From assembly GCA_046330435.1 (NCBI GenBank), contig JAXLST010000007.1, positions 310,001 to 374,000 of the forward strand: DNA of 64,000 bases, written 5' to 3'. Of this stretch, positions 17,074 to 25,167 are shown one piece after another (positions within the stretch are counted from its first letter, which is position 1; every line of letters starts with the position of its first letter). Under the pieces are notes generated by a model. It ran no database searches. It was not told the DNA's origin and saw only the letters and a list, made by a program, of their open reading frames with translations. The stretch is from Ga0077560 sp046330435. GTDB taxonomy: Bacteria; Actinomycetota; Thermoleophilia; Miltoncostaeales; Miltoncostaeaceae. The translations under genes and the position numbers were made by a program.

Positions 17074-19457
17074 CCGGCCGGATCGTCTCGCGCCTGAAGG
17101 ACCCCGCCGGGTACATCGCAGCGGTCGCGTTGCTGACACCCGTTGAAGGTTCGTGCAACCGGAATCCGAGAACAACGTGCGATCGGTGAGACCGACTAGC
17201 ACGCTCTGCCTCACATGCGATTTATGAAGCCGCAAACACCAGAAACCGCAATTCATGGGCACAGCGCGGGACTCCGTAACTCTCTGCCCCGAAGGGAAAG
17301 ATGATCCATCGTACCGCTCCTAAGACCCGAGTCGAAGAGCTACACGAGCTGTCCGAGCGACGGTTGAATTGCTCGTACGCGTCCTGCGCCGGCGTGGACC
17401 AGTCCAGAGCGTGACGGGTGACGGAGAGAGGTCCGACGCCGAGCCATCTCGGAACGGAACGCGATGGTGCCGCCGATGTTCAAGAGAGGCCGCGACGTCA
17501 TCGTGTCAGCGTCGTCATGCTGTTCAGGCGACGTCCGAGAGTGGAACCGCACGCGCGAGTTCATCGCCGACGGGCGAGGGCGCGGACGACGCGGTTGTAG
17601 AGGCGGACGCAGACAACAGGGCTGGTGAAGAGCTGCTCGCCTCGAGACAACCTCGGCGCGTCCCTGTGATCAGGTGACCGGACGCGGCGCAGGTCCTGCA
17701 GAACTCGCGGGGTCTACGGGGCGTCCCGCGATCGATGCGAGTCGCGATCGAGCGCGGTCGCCCGCCTGCGGCGACGTCGGCACTCGGCCACCTGAGTTCT
17801 CTCGAGGGATGCTGCACCATCGAAGGAGGAAGCATACCTGCTCCGGCGACCGTGCTCAAGCGCTGTGATCGCCCGCGACGAAGTCCTGTGGTCGGTGTTC
17901 GAGAGTCCGAGCTACGGGCTCACGCCGTGGCACAGATCGGAGATGCTCTGCTCCGCACGAGCTTCGCGTCTGAACATGGCGTAACGATCGTACTCGTGAA
18001 CTGCGGGCCAACTCCTCCCTCATCGATTATCAGATCGTCACGGGCGCAAACGTCAATGTTCATTCGACAATCGGAACTGAGCCCGAGGCCGACGTACCGT
18101 GCAGACGAGATCCGCGATCAGACGGAGGACGAAGAGCTATCACCGGTGGTACCAAGTCAGCCAAGTGCGTTTGAGGAACTCCGCGCGCTGCTGAAAGAAA
18201 CGTGAGAGCTGCTTTGCGGCCAGGAGCCACCCGGGAACCGTATGAGCGTCGAGCGAAGAGTAGAGACACCCTGGTCAAGGCGCGAGTAGACCGCACGCGG
18301 GCAACGGCTCCGCCTTTGGATGAGCCCCCGCGACAGGTTACGGCGTGCAATAGGCCTCGGGGGGGAAGGTCGCGACAGGCGCCACTATTCGGAAGGCGCT
18401 TTTCTCAGTGAGCCGTGGTGCTACGCGGCGGCCTCGGCGCACTACCGTCTGGATTTGTTTCTGAAGACCGCAAGTTGGATACCAAGCTGAAGCTCACGCT
18501 GGCACATACTTATGGCCGCACGACACATTGCGATGGGTTCCGGTACCGACTTTGGCGATAGGGATTCGGGAGTGGGTGAAGCCAGGTGCCTGGACGACGC
18601 GAGGGCACTTAAGTGTTCGGAAGCGGCTGACGTCGTTGAGCGGACAGGTCTGTTGTCCCGACAGCGCTTCGAATCGACCACGACGGACGTGTTGAGGAAG
18701 CGCCGGGGGTGGCAGTTCTCGACCTCTCTGGGGAGGGCCGTGCTTCTGCTTGGCGTCTCTCGCTTCCGCAGCGTTGCCGGCTTCGCGCGGCGGGTCCTGC
18801 TTCTGCGCGTGGGCGGCACGGCCGACCATTTCCCGATGCGCGAGCTCAGGGGGCTCTGGACGTAATGGCGGAGTCAAGAGAGTGCTGAAGCTCTTGCGTG
18901 CTGGTGACGCGGAGAGCGGTGCAGCTGCACGGTTACGGGTTCGAAGTGCGGGCTCCGTGGAGACATCGGCTTGGATCGCCGACTCGAGGTGCGGAGCAGG
19001 ACAGGGTGCGGGACGAGCGCGCCGTGGGAGCAGGGACGCGGCCAAGCAGTTGGGACCGAGCTAAAGGGGCCATGGCAGTGGTCTGCTCGGGGTGGCTACA
19101 TGGCAACGACGGACGGCAAGAGCCGTTCACTTGCTCTGCAGGTCCAGAGTGGATGTACGGGTGCATCGGAAGCGTCGGATCCGCGTGGTCTACGGCCATG
19201 GCCTCCGAGTGCGCGGTGCACTGGACTCAGCAGTGCTGCGAGCGTTCGAGAGGGGGCGGGCCCCTGGGCTCATAAGCCGTTGGTCCGTGTCACGGAGGTC
19301 CCGAGCCCTACGGAACGTGGTGTTCGCCTCGAGGCCGCGCCGACGGCGGCCTGGGTAGTCCGGCCACGGCAGTGCGCACCCCACATGTAGGGGCGGAGAC
19401 CCGCAAAATCCCCCGCATCTAGCGTTCTTCGCCGTTGTTGGGGTCCGAGGAGCGAGC
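17074..19457. other. 2.4-kb low-GC stretch without convincing genes
   Basis: Hand counts of three lines (17221, 18001, 18421) give 53-58% GC against about 78% in neighbouring genes. No frame longer than about 60 codons shows both protein-like sequence and the strong G/C third-base preference seen elsewhere. Fragments such as SSLIDYQIVTGANVNVHST (near 18010) and PSAFEELRALLKET ending at 18205 look protein-like but lie in different frames. A nested hairpin sits at about 17178-17203 (GTGC, CGGT-GAG-ACCG, GCAC). I found no tRNA, rRNA, tmRNA, RNase P, SRP or transposase signature. It may be a decayed foreign insert or house an uncharacterised RNA. Confidence 0.6.
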
Positions 19458-19463
19458 TAGCCT
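19435..19463 (+). promoter_or_regulatory. Promoter of dnaE (TTGTTG, 17 bp, TAGCCT)
   Basis: TTGTTG at 19435-19440 and TAGCCT at 19458-19463 are 17 bases apart, ideal for a sigma70-type promoter. TAGCCT ends 8 bases before the ATG of dnaE, leaving little or no leader. It restarts high-GC coding DNA after the low-GC stretch. Confidence 0.55.
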
Positions 19464-19471
19464 TGCGACCG

Positions 19472-22400
19472 ATGGCAACGGCACCTCCCTTCGTCCACCT
19501 CCACGTCCACTCCGACTACTCGATCCTGGACGGGGCCTGCAAGATCGGGCGCCTGCTGGACCGGGTGGAGGAGATGGGGCAGTGGGCCACCGCGCTCACC
19601 GACCACGGGGTCATGAGCGGCGCGGTGGAGCTGTACCGGTCCGCGAAGAAGCGGGGGATCACCCCCATCGTGGGCCTCGAGGCGTACCTGGTCCCCGACC
19701 GGCACGCCCGCCCCACTCGCGAGAAGCGCGCGCACATCACCCTCCTCGCGGAGACCACCCAGGGGTACTACAACCTCATCAAGCTCTGCTCGAAGGGCTA
19801 CCTCGAGGGGTACCACCGCAGGCCCCGGGTGGACTACGAGCTCATGTCCCAGCACGCGGACGGCATCATCGCCCTCACGGGCTGCCTGTCCGGCACGGTG
19901 TGCGGGCTGGTGGAGCAGGACGACCTGCCGGGCGCCCGCCGCGAGCTGGACAACCTGGTCCAGATCTTCGGGCCGCAGGACGTGTACGTCGAGATCCAGA
20001 ACTCCGGGATCCCGGTGCAGGACCGCATCAACGCGGAGCTCGCGAAGATCGCCCGCGACGCCGGCCAGACGATGGTGGCCACCTGCGACGCGCATTACGT
20101 GTGCCAGCACGACGCGGACGCCCACGAGGCCCTGCTCGCCATCCAGACCCGCGACGTGCTCTCGAACCCCAACCGGTTCCGGTTCAGCACCAAGGAGTTC
20201 TACCTCAAGACCTCCGAGGAGATGGTCCGCGCGCTGCCGGACTTCGTGGACGCCATCCCGGTGAGCTGCGAGATCGCGGAGCGCTGCAAGTCGCTCGAGC
20301 TGCCCATCGGCGAGACCCGCCTGCCGCGGTTCCCGGTGCCCGACGGCTCCACCCCCACCGTGTACCTCGAGCGGCTGTGCCGCGAGGGCATGGCGATGCG
20401 GTACGGCAACGACCTGCCGAACGGCGCGGAGGAGCGCCTGCGGTTCGAGCTGGAGGTCATCGAGGAGATGGGTTTCTCCTCGTACTTCCTCATCGTGTGG
20501 GACTACATCCGCTGGGCGCGCGAGAACGGTGTGGCCGTGGGCCCGGGCCGCGGCTCGGCCGCCGGCTCGCTGGTGGCCTACACGCTGCGGATCACGGACC
20601 TGGACCCGCTGGAGCACGACCTCCTGTTCGAGCGGTTCCTCAACCCGGGCCGCAAGTCCATGCCGGACATCGACACCGACTTCGCCGTCGCGGGCCGCGA
20701 CCGCGTCGTGAAGTACGTCACCGAGAAGTACGGCGACGGCGCGGTGGCCCGCATCGGCACCTTCGGCAAGCTGCTGGCCCGCGCGGTGGTGCGCGACGCG
20801 GGCCGGGTGCTGGGCTTCAGCTACGGCCAGGTGGACCGCATCGCCAAGCTCGTCCCCGAGCGCCCCATCGGGATCAAGCTCGAGGACGCGATGAAGGCGG
20901 GCAGCGAGCTCGCCGACGCGTACGACGCCGACGAGGCCGTCCGCACGATCATCGACACCGCACGGCCCCTGGAGGGCCTGGTGCGGAACGAGGGCGTGCA
21001 CGCCGCCGGCGTGGTCATCGCCCCCGGGGACGTCACGGACTACATCCCCGTGCGCCTGGACGACGAGGGCAACGTCGTCACCCAGGTGCCGGACCACGAC
21101 GTGGAGGCCCTCGGCCTCCTCAAGATGGACTTCCTGGGCCTCCGCAACCTCGACGTCATCCAGGGCTGCCTCGCCCTCATCGAGGAGACCACGGGGCAGG
21201 TGGTGGACATCGAGGCGGTGAGCCTCGACGACGTCGCCACCTACAAGATGCTCGCCCGGGGCGACGCCCTCGGGGTGTTCCAGTTCGAGTCCAGCGGCAT
21301 GCGTGAGGCCCTGCGCGAGGTGGGCCCCACCGAGTTCGCGGACCTCATCGCCCTCGTCGCCCTGTACCGCCCGGGCCCCATGGCGTTCATCCCGACGTAC
21401 GCCCGGAACAAGCGCGACCCCTCCAAGGTGGAGTTCGCCGACCCGCGCCTGGAGCCCATCACGGGCCCCACGTACGGCGTCGCGATCTACCAGGAGCAGC
21501 TCATGGCGATCTCCCGGGCGATCGCCGGCTTCACGCCCTCCCGCGCGGACGACCTGCGCAAGGCCGTGGGCAAGAAGGACAAGGACCTCATGGCGTCCCT
21601 CAAGGACGAGTTCATCGAGGGCTGCATCGGCAACGGCACCCAGAAGAAGGTGGCGGAGGACCTGTGGGCCCTCTGCGAGGCCGCCGGTGACTACTCGTTC
21701 AACAAGAGCCACGCCGCCTGCTACGCCCTGCTGGCGTACCGGACCGCGTACCTGAAGTGCAACCACCCGGCCGAGTACATGGCGGCGCTGCTGTCGTCGG
21801 TGATGGACACCAAGGACCGGGTGCCGTTCTACGTGTCGGCGTCCCAGGACATGGGGCTGTCGGTGCTGCCGCCCGACGTGCACCTGTCGCGCGCGGACTT
21901 CGCCGTGACCGCCCCCGGGGAGATCCGGTTCGGCCTCACGGCCGTGAAGGGCGTGGGCGACAACGCGGTCACCGCGATCCTCACGGCGCGCGAGGGCGGC
22001 GGGCGCTTCGACTCGATCTACGACTTCTGCCGCCGGGTCGACCAGGCGCAGGTGAACAAGCGCGCCCTGGAGAGCCTCATCAAGGCGGGGGCGCTGGACT
22101 CCACGGGCAACACCCGCTTCGGGATGCTCGAGGCCCTGCCCCAGGCGATGGGCGCCGCCGCGAAGGCCCGCAGCGACGCGGCCGCCGGCCAGGAGTCGCT
22201 GTTCGGCCTGCTGATGGCGTCCGACGACGCCCCCGCGCTCGACCTCGACCCGCCGGTCTCGCAGCAGGAGATGCCCAAGGAGGAGCTCCTGCTGCTGGAG
22301 AAGGAGGCCCTGGGCCTCTACGTCTCCAGCCACCCGCTGCAGGACTGCCGCAAGCAGCTGCGGCGGTCGGTCACGTGCGGTCTGGGGGCGCTGGGCGAGC

Positions 22401-22909
22401 GCGGCGACGGGGAGTTCATCACCGTCGGCGGGATCATCGGCTCGGTGAAGGCCATCACCACCCGCAAGGGCGAGCCCATGCTGTTCCTGCGGCTCGACGA
22501 CCTGGAGGGCAGCGTCGAGATCGTCGTGGTGCCCGACGTCTACACCGAGGCCCGGGAGCTGCTGCGCGAGGACGCGATCGTCCTCATCGGCGGCCGCGTC
22601 GACCAGAAGGGGGAGGGTGAGACCAAGCTGGTGGCCCGCACGGTCACGCCCTTCGAGCCCGACCCGGACCTGGAGGAGGACCGCCTCACGCTGCGCGTGC
22701 ACGCGTCGCGGCTCCGCTCGAGCACCCTCCCGCAGCTGCGGCAGCTGCTCATCGACCACCCGGGCGACGCGCCGGTGGTGATGGTGATGGACACCGAGGA
22801 CGGGCCCATCCGGTACCGCTTCGGCAGCGCCTACCGGGTCGACCCGCAGCACGGCAGCCTGCAGGCGTCCCTGAAGACCCTCTTCGGCGAGGGCTGCCTG
22901 GTCCGCTGA
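19472..22909 (+). CDS. dnaE: DNA polymerase III alpha subunit
   Basis: The replicative polymerase of the chromosome, of 1145 residues, DnaE1 type. The N-terminal PHP domain opens HLHVHSDYSILDGA and keeps the His/Asp metal-site pattern (His9, His11, His13, Asp15), often linked to proofreading in such bacteria. The polymerase active site has PGRGSAAGSLVAY and the aspartates Asp399, Asp401 and Asp403 in PDIDTDF. Later parts are the helix-hairpin-helix region, beta-clamp-type segments and a C-terminal OB domain (TVGGIIGSVKAITTRKGEPM). The ATG at 19472 is chosen over a TTG at 19463 that overlaps the -10 element. Confidence 0.97.
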   Translation: MATAPPFVHLHVHSDYSILDGACKIGRLLDRVEEMGQWATALTDHGVMSGAVELYRSAKKRGITPIVGLEAYLVPDRHARPTREKRAHITLLAETTQGYYNLIKLCSKGYLEGYHRRPRVDYELMSQHADGIIALTGCLSGTVCGLVEQDDLPGARRELDNLVQIFGPQDVYVEIQNSGIPVQDRINAELAKIARDAGQTMVATCDAHYVCQHDADAHEALLAIQTRDVLSNPNRFRFSTKEFYLKTSEEMVRALPDFVDAIPVSCEIAERCKSLELPIGETRLPRFPVPDGSTPTVYLERLCREGMAMRYGNDLPNGAEERLRFELEVIEEMGFSSYFLIVWDYIRWARENGVAVGPGRGSAAGSLVAYTLRITDLDPLEHDLLFERFLNPGRKSMPDIDTDFAVAGRDRVVKYVTEKYGDGAVARIGTFGKLLARAVVRDAGRVLGFSYGQVDRIAKLVPERPIGIKLEDAMKAGSELADAYDADEAVRTIIDTARPLEGLVRNEGVHAAGVVIAPGDVTDYIPVRLDDEGNVVTQVPDHDVEALGLLKMDFLGLRNLDVIQGCLALIEETTGQVVDIEAVSLDDVATYKMLARGDALGVFQFESSGMREALREVGPTEFADLIALVALYRPGPMAFIPTYARNKRDPSKVEFADPRLEPITGPTYGVAIYQEQLMAISRAIAGFTPSRADDLRKAVGKKDKDLMASLKDEFIEGCIGNGTQKKVAEDLWALCEAAGDYSFNKSHAACYALLAYRTAYLKCNHPAEYMAALLSSVMDTKDRVPFYVSASQDMGLSVLPPDVHLSRADFAVTAPGEIRFGLTAVKGVGDNAVTAILTAREGGGRFDSIYDFCRRVDQAQVNKRALESLIKAGALDSTGNTRFGMLEALPQAMGAAAKARSDAAAGQESLFGLLMASDDAPALDLDPPVSQQEMPKEELLLLEKEALGLYVSSHPLQDCRKQLRRSVTCGLGALGERGDGEFITVGGIIGSVKAITTRKGEPMLFLRLDDLEGSVEIVVVPDVYTEARELLREDAIVLIGGRVDQKGEGETKLVARTVTPFEPDPDLEEDRLTLRVHASRLRSSTLPQLRQLLIDHPGDAPVVMVMDTEDGPIRYRFGSAYRVDPQHGSLQASLKTLFGEGCLVR

Positions 22910-22916
22910 TCCTGCG

Positions 22917-22943
22917 GCGGGGCCCGGCGGCGCCGGGCCCCGC
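22917..22943. terminator. Bidirectional hairpin after dnaE
   Basis: GGGGCCCGGC (22919-22928) pairs with GCCGGGCCCC (22932-22941), extended by two more pairs to a 12-pair stem with a GGC loop. It lies between the facing stops of dnaE and copC. There is no T tract, as usual in this window. Confidence 0.75.
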
Positions 22944-22948
22944 GCGGT

Positions 22949-23314
22949 TCAGGAGCTCTTGACCGTGAAGCGGAAGCTGCCCCGGACGGCGTGGCCGTCC
23001 GCGGACACGACGCGCCAGGTCACGCGGTACGTCGCGTCCATCGAACCGGACGTGAAGATCTGCACCTGCTTGCGGTTGCGCGGGTTCACCCGGGTCCGCG
23101 ATGCGTGGTTCATGCCGTCGTGCTTGACGGTGGCGGGGAACGCCTTGCCGATGGCCTCGCCGAAGGTGAGGGTGATGACCTTGGGGAGCTTCTTGACCGT
23201 GCTCCCGGCCTTCGGGTTGGTCTTGGTGAGCTCGGCGTGCGGCATCGCGATGGGGGCGGCGACGGCGAGCATTGCGGCGGCGCCGAGCGCCGCGGTGCGG
23301 ATCGTGCGGGTCAT
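22949..23314 (-). CDS. copC: CopC-domain copper-binding secreted protein
   Basis: A small secreted or membrane-surface protein of 121 residues. A signal peptide (about 1-25, ending near APIAMP) is followed by the CopC fold: HAELTKTNPKAGSTVKKLPKVITLTFGEAI, where the first mature residue is the copper-binding His. The C-terminal strand pair has ADGHAVRGSFRFTV with a second His typical of the copper site. The family carries Cu(II) outside the membrane. A GAGGACG sequence about 8 bases before the ATG could be the ribosome site. The next gene on this strand encodes a membrane protein, and both probably belong to copper handling. Confidence 0.88.
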   Translation of the reverse strand: MTRTIRTAALGAAAMLAVAAPIAMPHAELTKTNPKAGSTVKKLPKVITLTFGEAIGKAFPATVKHDGMNHASRTRVNPRNRKQVQIFTSGSMDATYRVTWRVVSADGHAVRGSFRFTVKSS

Positions 23315-23369
23315 GTGGGGTTCGTCCTCGTGATCGTGGATGCCCGGCGGTCGCGCCGGGCGGAACGGG

Positions 23370-23921
23370 TCAGGCCACGGCGGGGACGGGGGGCCCGCGG
23401 GAACTGCGGACCGGGAGGGCGCGGCGGCCGGCCTCCGGGCGCGCCGCGGGGGTGAGGCGGTCGCCGCGGGGCGGCGGCACGGGGCGGGCGCCCCGCAGGC
23501 GGGCCGCGATGCGGCGTGCGGCGGCGCACAGGGCGGCGAGCGCGGCGTCCGTGCCGGTGAGCAGCACCGCGAGGACCAGGGCCGCGGCGGCGTGCGCCAC
23601 CAGGGCGCCGGGGGTCACCAGCGGTGCGCCGGGGTGCCCGGCGAGTCCGAGTGCCCACGGCGCCTGCGTGAGCAGGGCGTGGGCGGCGACCTGCGCCGCG
23701 GCGAGCGCGGCGGTCGTCGCGGCGGGGCCGCGCGGCCGGAACCGCCGGGCGCGGGGGCCCACCAGCGCCGCCACGGCGACGATGCCGAGCCACAGGGCGG
23801 GCGTCCCGGCGTACACGGCGGTGTGCCCGGTGGCCGCGTGGTGGGCCGCCACGGTGGCGGCGAGCGCGGCGGCGGCGACCAGGGCCCGCCGGACCGCCAG
23901 TGCCTGGGCGTCCTGCAGCAT
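23370..23921 (-). CDS. Small multi-pass membrane protein next to copC
   Basis: 183 residues with four likely membrane helices: about 12-32, 38-58, 68-90 and 103-125. His residues cluster in or near them (AAHHAATGH, AAQVAAHALL, GHPGAP, AHAAAAL). The C-terminal 45 residues are Arg/Pro-rich and cytosolic. I do not recognise a named family; the CopC neighbour and the His residues make copper transport, CopD-like, possible. The ATG at 23921 is fixed by a TACCCT hexamer six bases upstream, which makes it the first gene of a leaderless copC operon. Confidence 0.7.
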   Translation of the reverse strand: MLQDAQALAVRRALVAAAALAATVAAHHAATGHTAVYAGTPALWLGIVAVAALVGPRARRFRPRGPAATTAALAAAQVAAHALLTQAPWALGLAGHPGAPLVTPGALVAHAAAALVLAVLLTGTDAALAALCAAARRIAARLRGARPVPPPRGDRLTPAARPEAGRRALPVRSSRGPPVPAVA

Positions 23922-23927
23922 TCCGGG

Positions 23928-23933
23928 AGGGTA
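23928..23933 (-). promoter_or_regulatory. TACCCT -10 element of the copC operon
   Basis: On the minus strand TACCCT ends 6 bases before the ATG at 23921. It fits the leaderless pattern seen throughout the window. Confidence 0.5.
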
Positions 23934-24011
23934 GTGGCGGTCCCGGGGTCCCGCATCCGGGGTTGGCACGGATGCCGGACTGCCCGGATGGCGGGCCGGG
24001 AAGCGGTCCGC

Positions 24012-24128
24012 TACCGTCAGCCGTGCGGCGCTGAGAGGGCGCCGCTCGACGTTTCCGGGAGGACCGCGCTGCGGGATGACGGACCCACACATCGCCAGGG
24101 GCCGGCGCCGATCGCCGGGGGCCCCACC
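24012..24128 (+). promoter_or_regulatory. Structured leader of the Cys-rich gene
   Basis: A TACCGT hexamer at 24012-24017 would give a leader of about 105 bases. It begins with a 7-pair hairpin, GCGGCGC (24025-24031) and GCGCCGC (24039-24045) around TGAGAGG, followed by CCGGGAGGACCGCGCTGC and then a G/C-rich run. Partial likeness to TPP and SAH riboswitches was noticed but key bases are missing. Whether it regulates is unknown. Confidence 0.3.
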
Positions 24129-24467
24129 GTGGCCGACAGCGCCGGCTCGTGCCGGCTCTGCCCGGTGGCGTGCGAACGGCTGGTGTACCCGTCCGGGTGC
24201 CTGGAGTCCGGCTGCACGCGCCTGTACGCGTACGAGCGCGACGGCCGCCAGGTGATGGGCTGCCTGGAGGGCGTGTTCTCGGTGGAGATCGACGTGGACG
24301 CGTTCACCGCCATGCAGCGCACGCGCGCGGGGTTCGGCGCGCTGCGGGTGCGCCGCGAGCCGCTGGCGATCTGCCGCTGCGAGATCGAGCGGACGTTCGA
24401 GCACCGCCCGCACGGGGACTGCGCGAACCCCGGGTTCCTGGCGGCGGCGCCGCCCGCCCGGGTCTAG
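24129..24467 (+). CDS. Cys-rich protein of unknown function
   Basis: 112 residues with nine Cys at 8, 11, 15, 24, 29, 45, 82, 84 and 98. The N-terminal motif CRLCPVACERLVYPSGC continues with LESGCTRLYAYERDGRQVMGC, then a conserved-looking segment (VFSVEIDVDAF, RTRAGFGALR) and CRCEIERTF. C-x2-C and C-x-C pairs suggest zinc or iron-sulfur binding. There is no signal peptide. I recognise no named family. The GTG at 24129 is the only start that keeps the first Cys pair without the Arg-rich upstream frame. Its stop shares CTAG with the stop of the convergent regulator. Confidence 0.75.
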   Translation: MADSAGSCRLCPVACERLVYPSGCLESGCTRLYAYERDGRQVMGCLEGVFSVEIDVDAFTAMQRTRAGFGALRVRREPLAICRCEIERTFEHRPHGDCANPGFLAAAPPARV

Positions 24468-25147
24468 CCGACCCGAACGAAGAGCCCGGCGGCGGCCTTC
24501 TCGCCGATCACCTGGGCGGAGTCACCGAAGCGGATGCGCAGCTCGCCGGCGGCGGGCGCGACCTCCTCCACCCGCACGGGGGTGCCCGGCACCAGGCCGC
24601 GCTCGTAGAACCAGTGCAGGAGGTCGCCGTCGTGCTCGGCGAGGCGCACGATGGTGGCGGTGCCGCCGGCGGGGACCGCGGACAGGGGCCGCAGCTCCTG
24701 GTTCTCGCTCTGCTCGTGGGAGGGGTCGACGGGCCAGCCGTGCGGGCACCGGTCGGGGTGGCCGAGGCGCTCGGCGAGGCGCTCCACCATCTCGTCGGTG
24801 AAGGCGTCGCCCATGGCGTCGGCGTGCTCGTGGGACTCCGCCGGGCTGTAGCCCATGAAGTCGGTGAGGAAGCGCTCGATGATGCGGTGGTTGCGGACCA
24901 CCCGCTCGGCCTCGGCGCGGCCCTTGTCGGTGAGCAGCGGACGACGGCCGGTGCGCTCGATGTACCCCTCGGCCTCCAGGCGCTTCATCATCTCGCTCGC
25001 CGTGGGCGGCGTGACGTTGAGCATCTCCGCGACGCGGGCGGCGGGCGCCGGGCCCGCCTTGACCACCGGGCCGTACTCGCCCACCGGGAAGGCCAGGAAG
25101 TAGATGGCCTCCAGGTAGTCCTCGACCGAGTGGGTGCGCGTGGCCAT
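24464..25147 (-). CDS. DtxR/MntR-family metal-dependent repressor
   Basis: A metal-sensing transcription factor of 227 residues. The N-terminal winged helix (about 6-70) carries VEDYLEAIYFLA and the recognition part VTPPTASEMMKRLEAEGYIERT. The dimer and metal domain (about 75-140) has EHADAMGDAFTDEMVERLAERLGHP and RCPHGWPV. The C-terminal SH3/FeoA-like domain ends FGDSAQVIGEKAAAGLFVRV. It lies directly downstream of mntH, whose start codon carries a palindrome of the right type, so manganese control is likely; iron control (IdeR-like) cannot be excluded. The ATG at 25147 follows TACAAT by 7 bases, so it can be transcribed apart from mntH. Confidence 0.9.
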   Translation of the reverse strand: MATRTHSVEDYLEAIYFLAFPVGEYGPVVKAGPAPAARVAEMLNVTPPTASEMMKRLEAEGYIERTGRRPLLTDKGRAEAERVVRNHRIIERFLTDFMGYSPAESHEHADAMGDAFTDEMVERLAERLGHPDRCPHGWPVDPSHEQSENQELRPLSAVPAGGTATIVRLAEHDGDLLHWFYERGLVPGTPVRVEEVAPAAGELRIRFGDSAQVIGEKAAAGLFVRVG

Positions 25148-25154
25148 CGCGGTG

Positions 25155-25160
25155 ATTGTA
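25155..25160 (-). promoter_or_regulatory. TACAAT -10 element of the repressor gene
   Basis: TACAAT on the minus strand ends 7 bases before the ATG at 25147, the best -10 match in the window. It lies in the 20-base gap after mntH. Confidence 0.55.
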
Positions 25161-25167
25161 GAGGGCG

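Noticed and set aside
17735..18205. 156-codon frame in the low-GC stretch ending PSAFEELRALLKET
   Set aside because: The end looks protein-like, but codon third bases are mixed and upstream sequence is not conserved in style. Kept only as a remark on the island.
18880..18965. tRNA-like GGGTTCGAAGTGCG segment
   Set aside because: No matching acceptor stem, D arm or anticodon arm at the right distances.
18494..19045. 183-codon minus-strand frame in the low-GC stretch
   Set aside because: Composition is Arg/Pro/Ala noise with no domain and no start signal.
24020..24090. TPP- or SAH-riboswitch-like bases (CTGAGA, CCGGGAGGACCGCGCTGC)
   Set aside because: The invariant TPP parts (GAACCTGA, TAAT) and the SAH core GAGGAGCGCTGC are not intact, and the gene behind is unrelated to either ligand.
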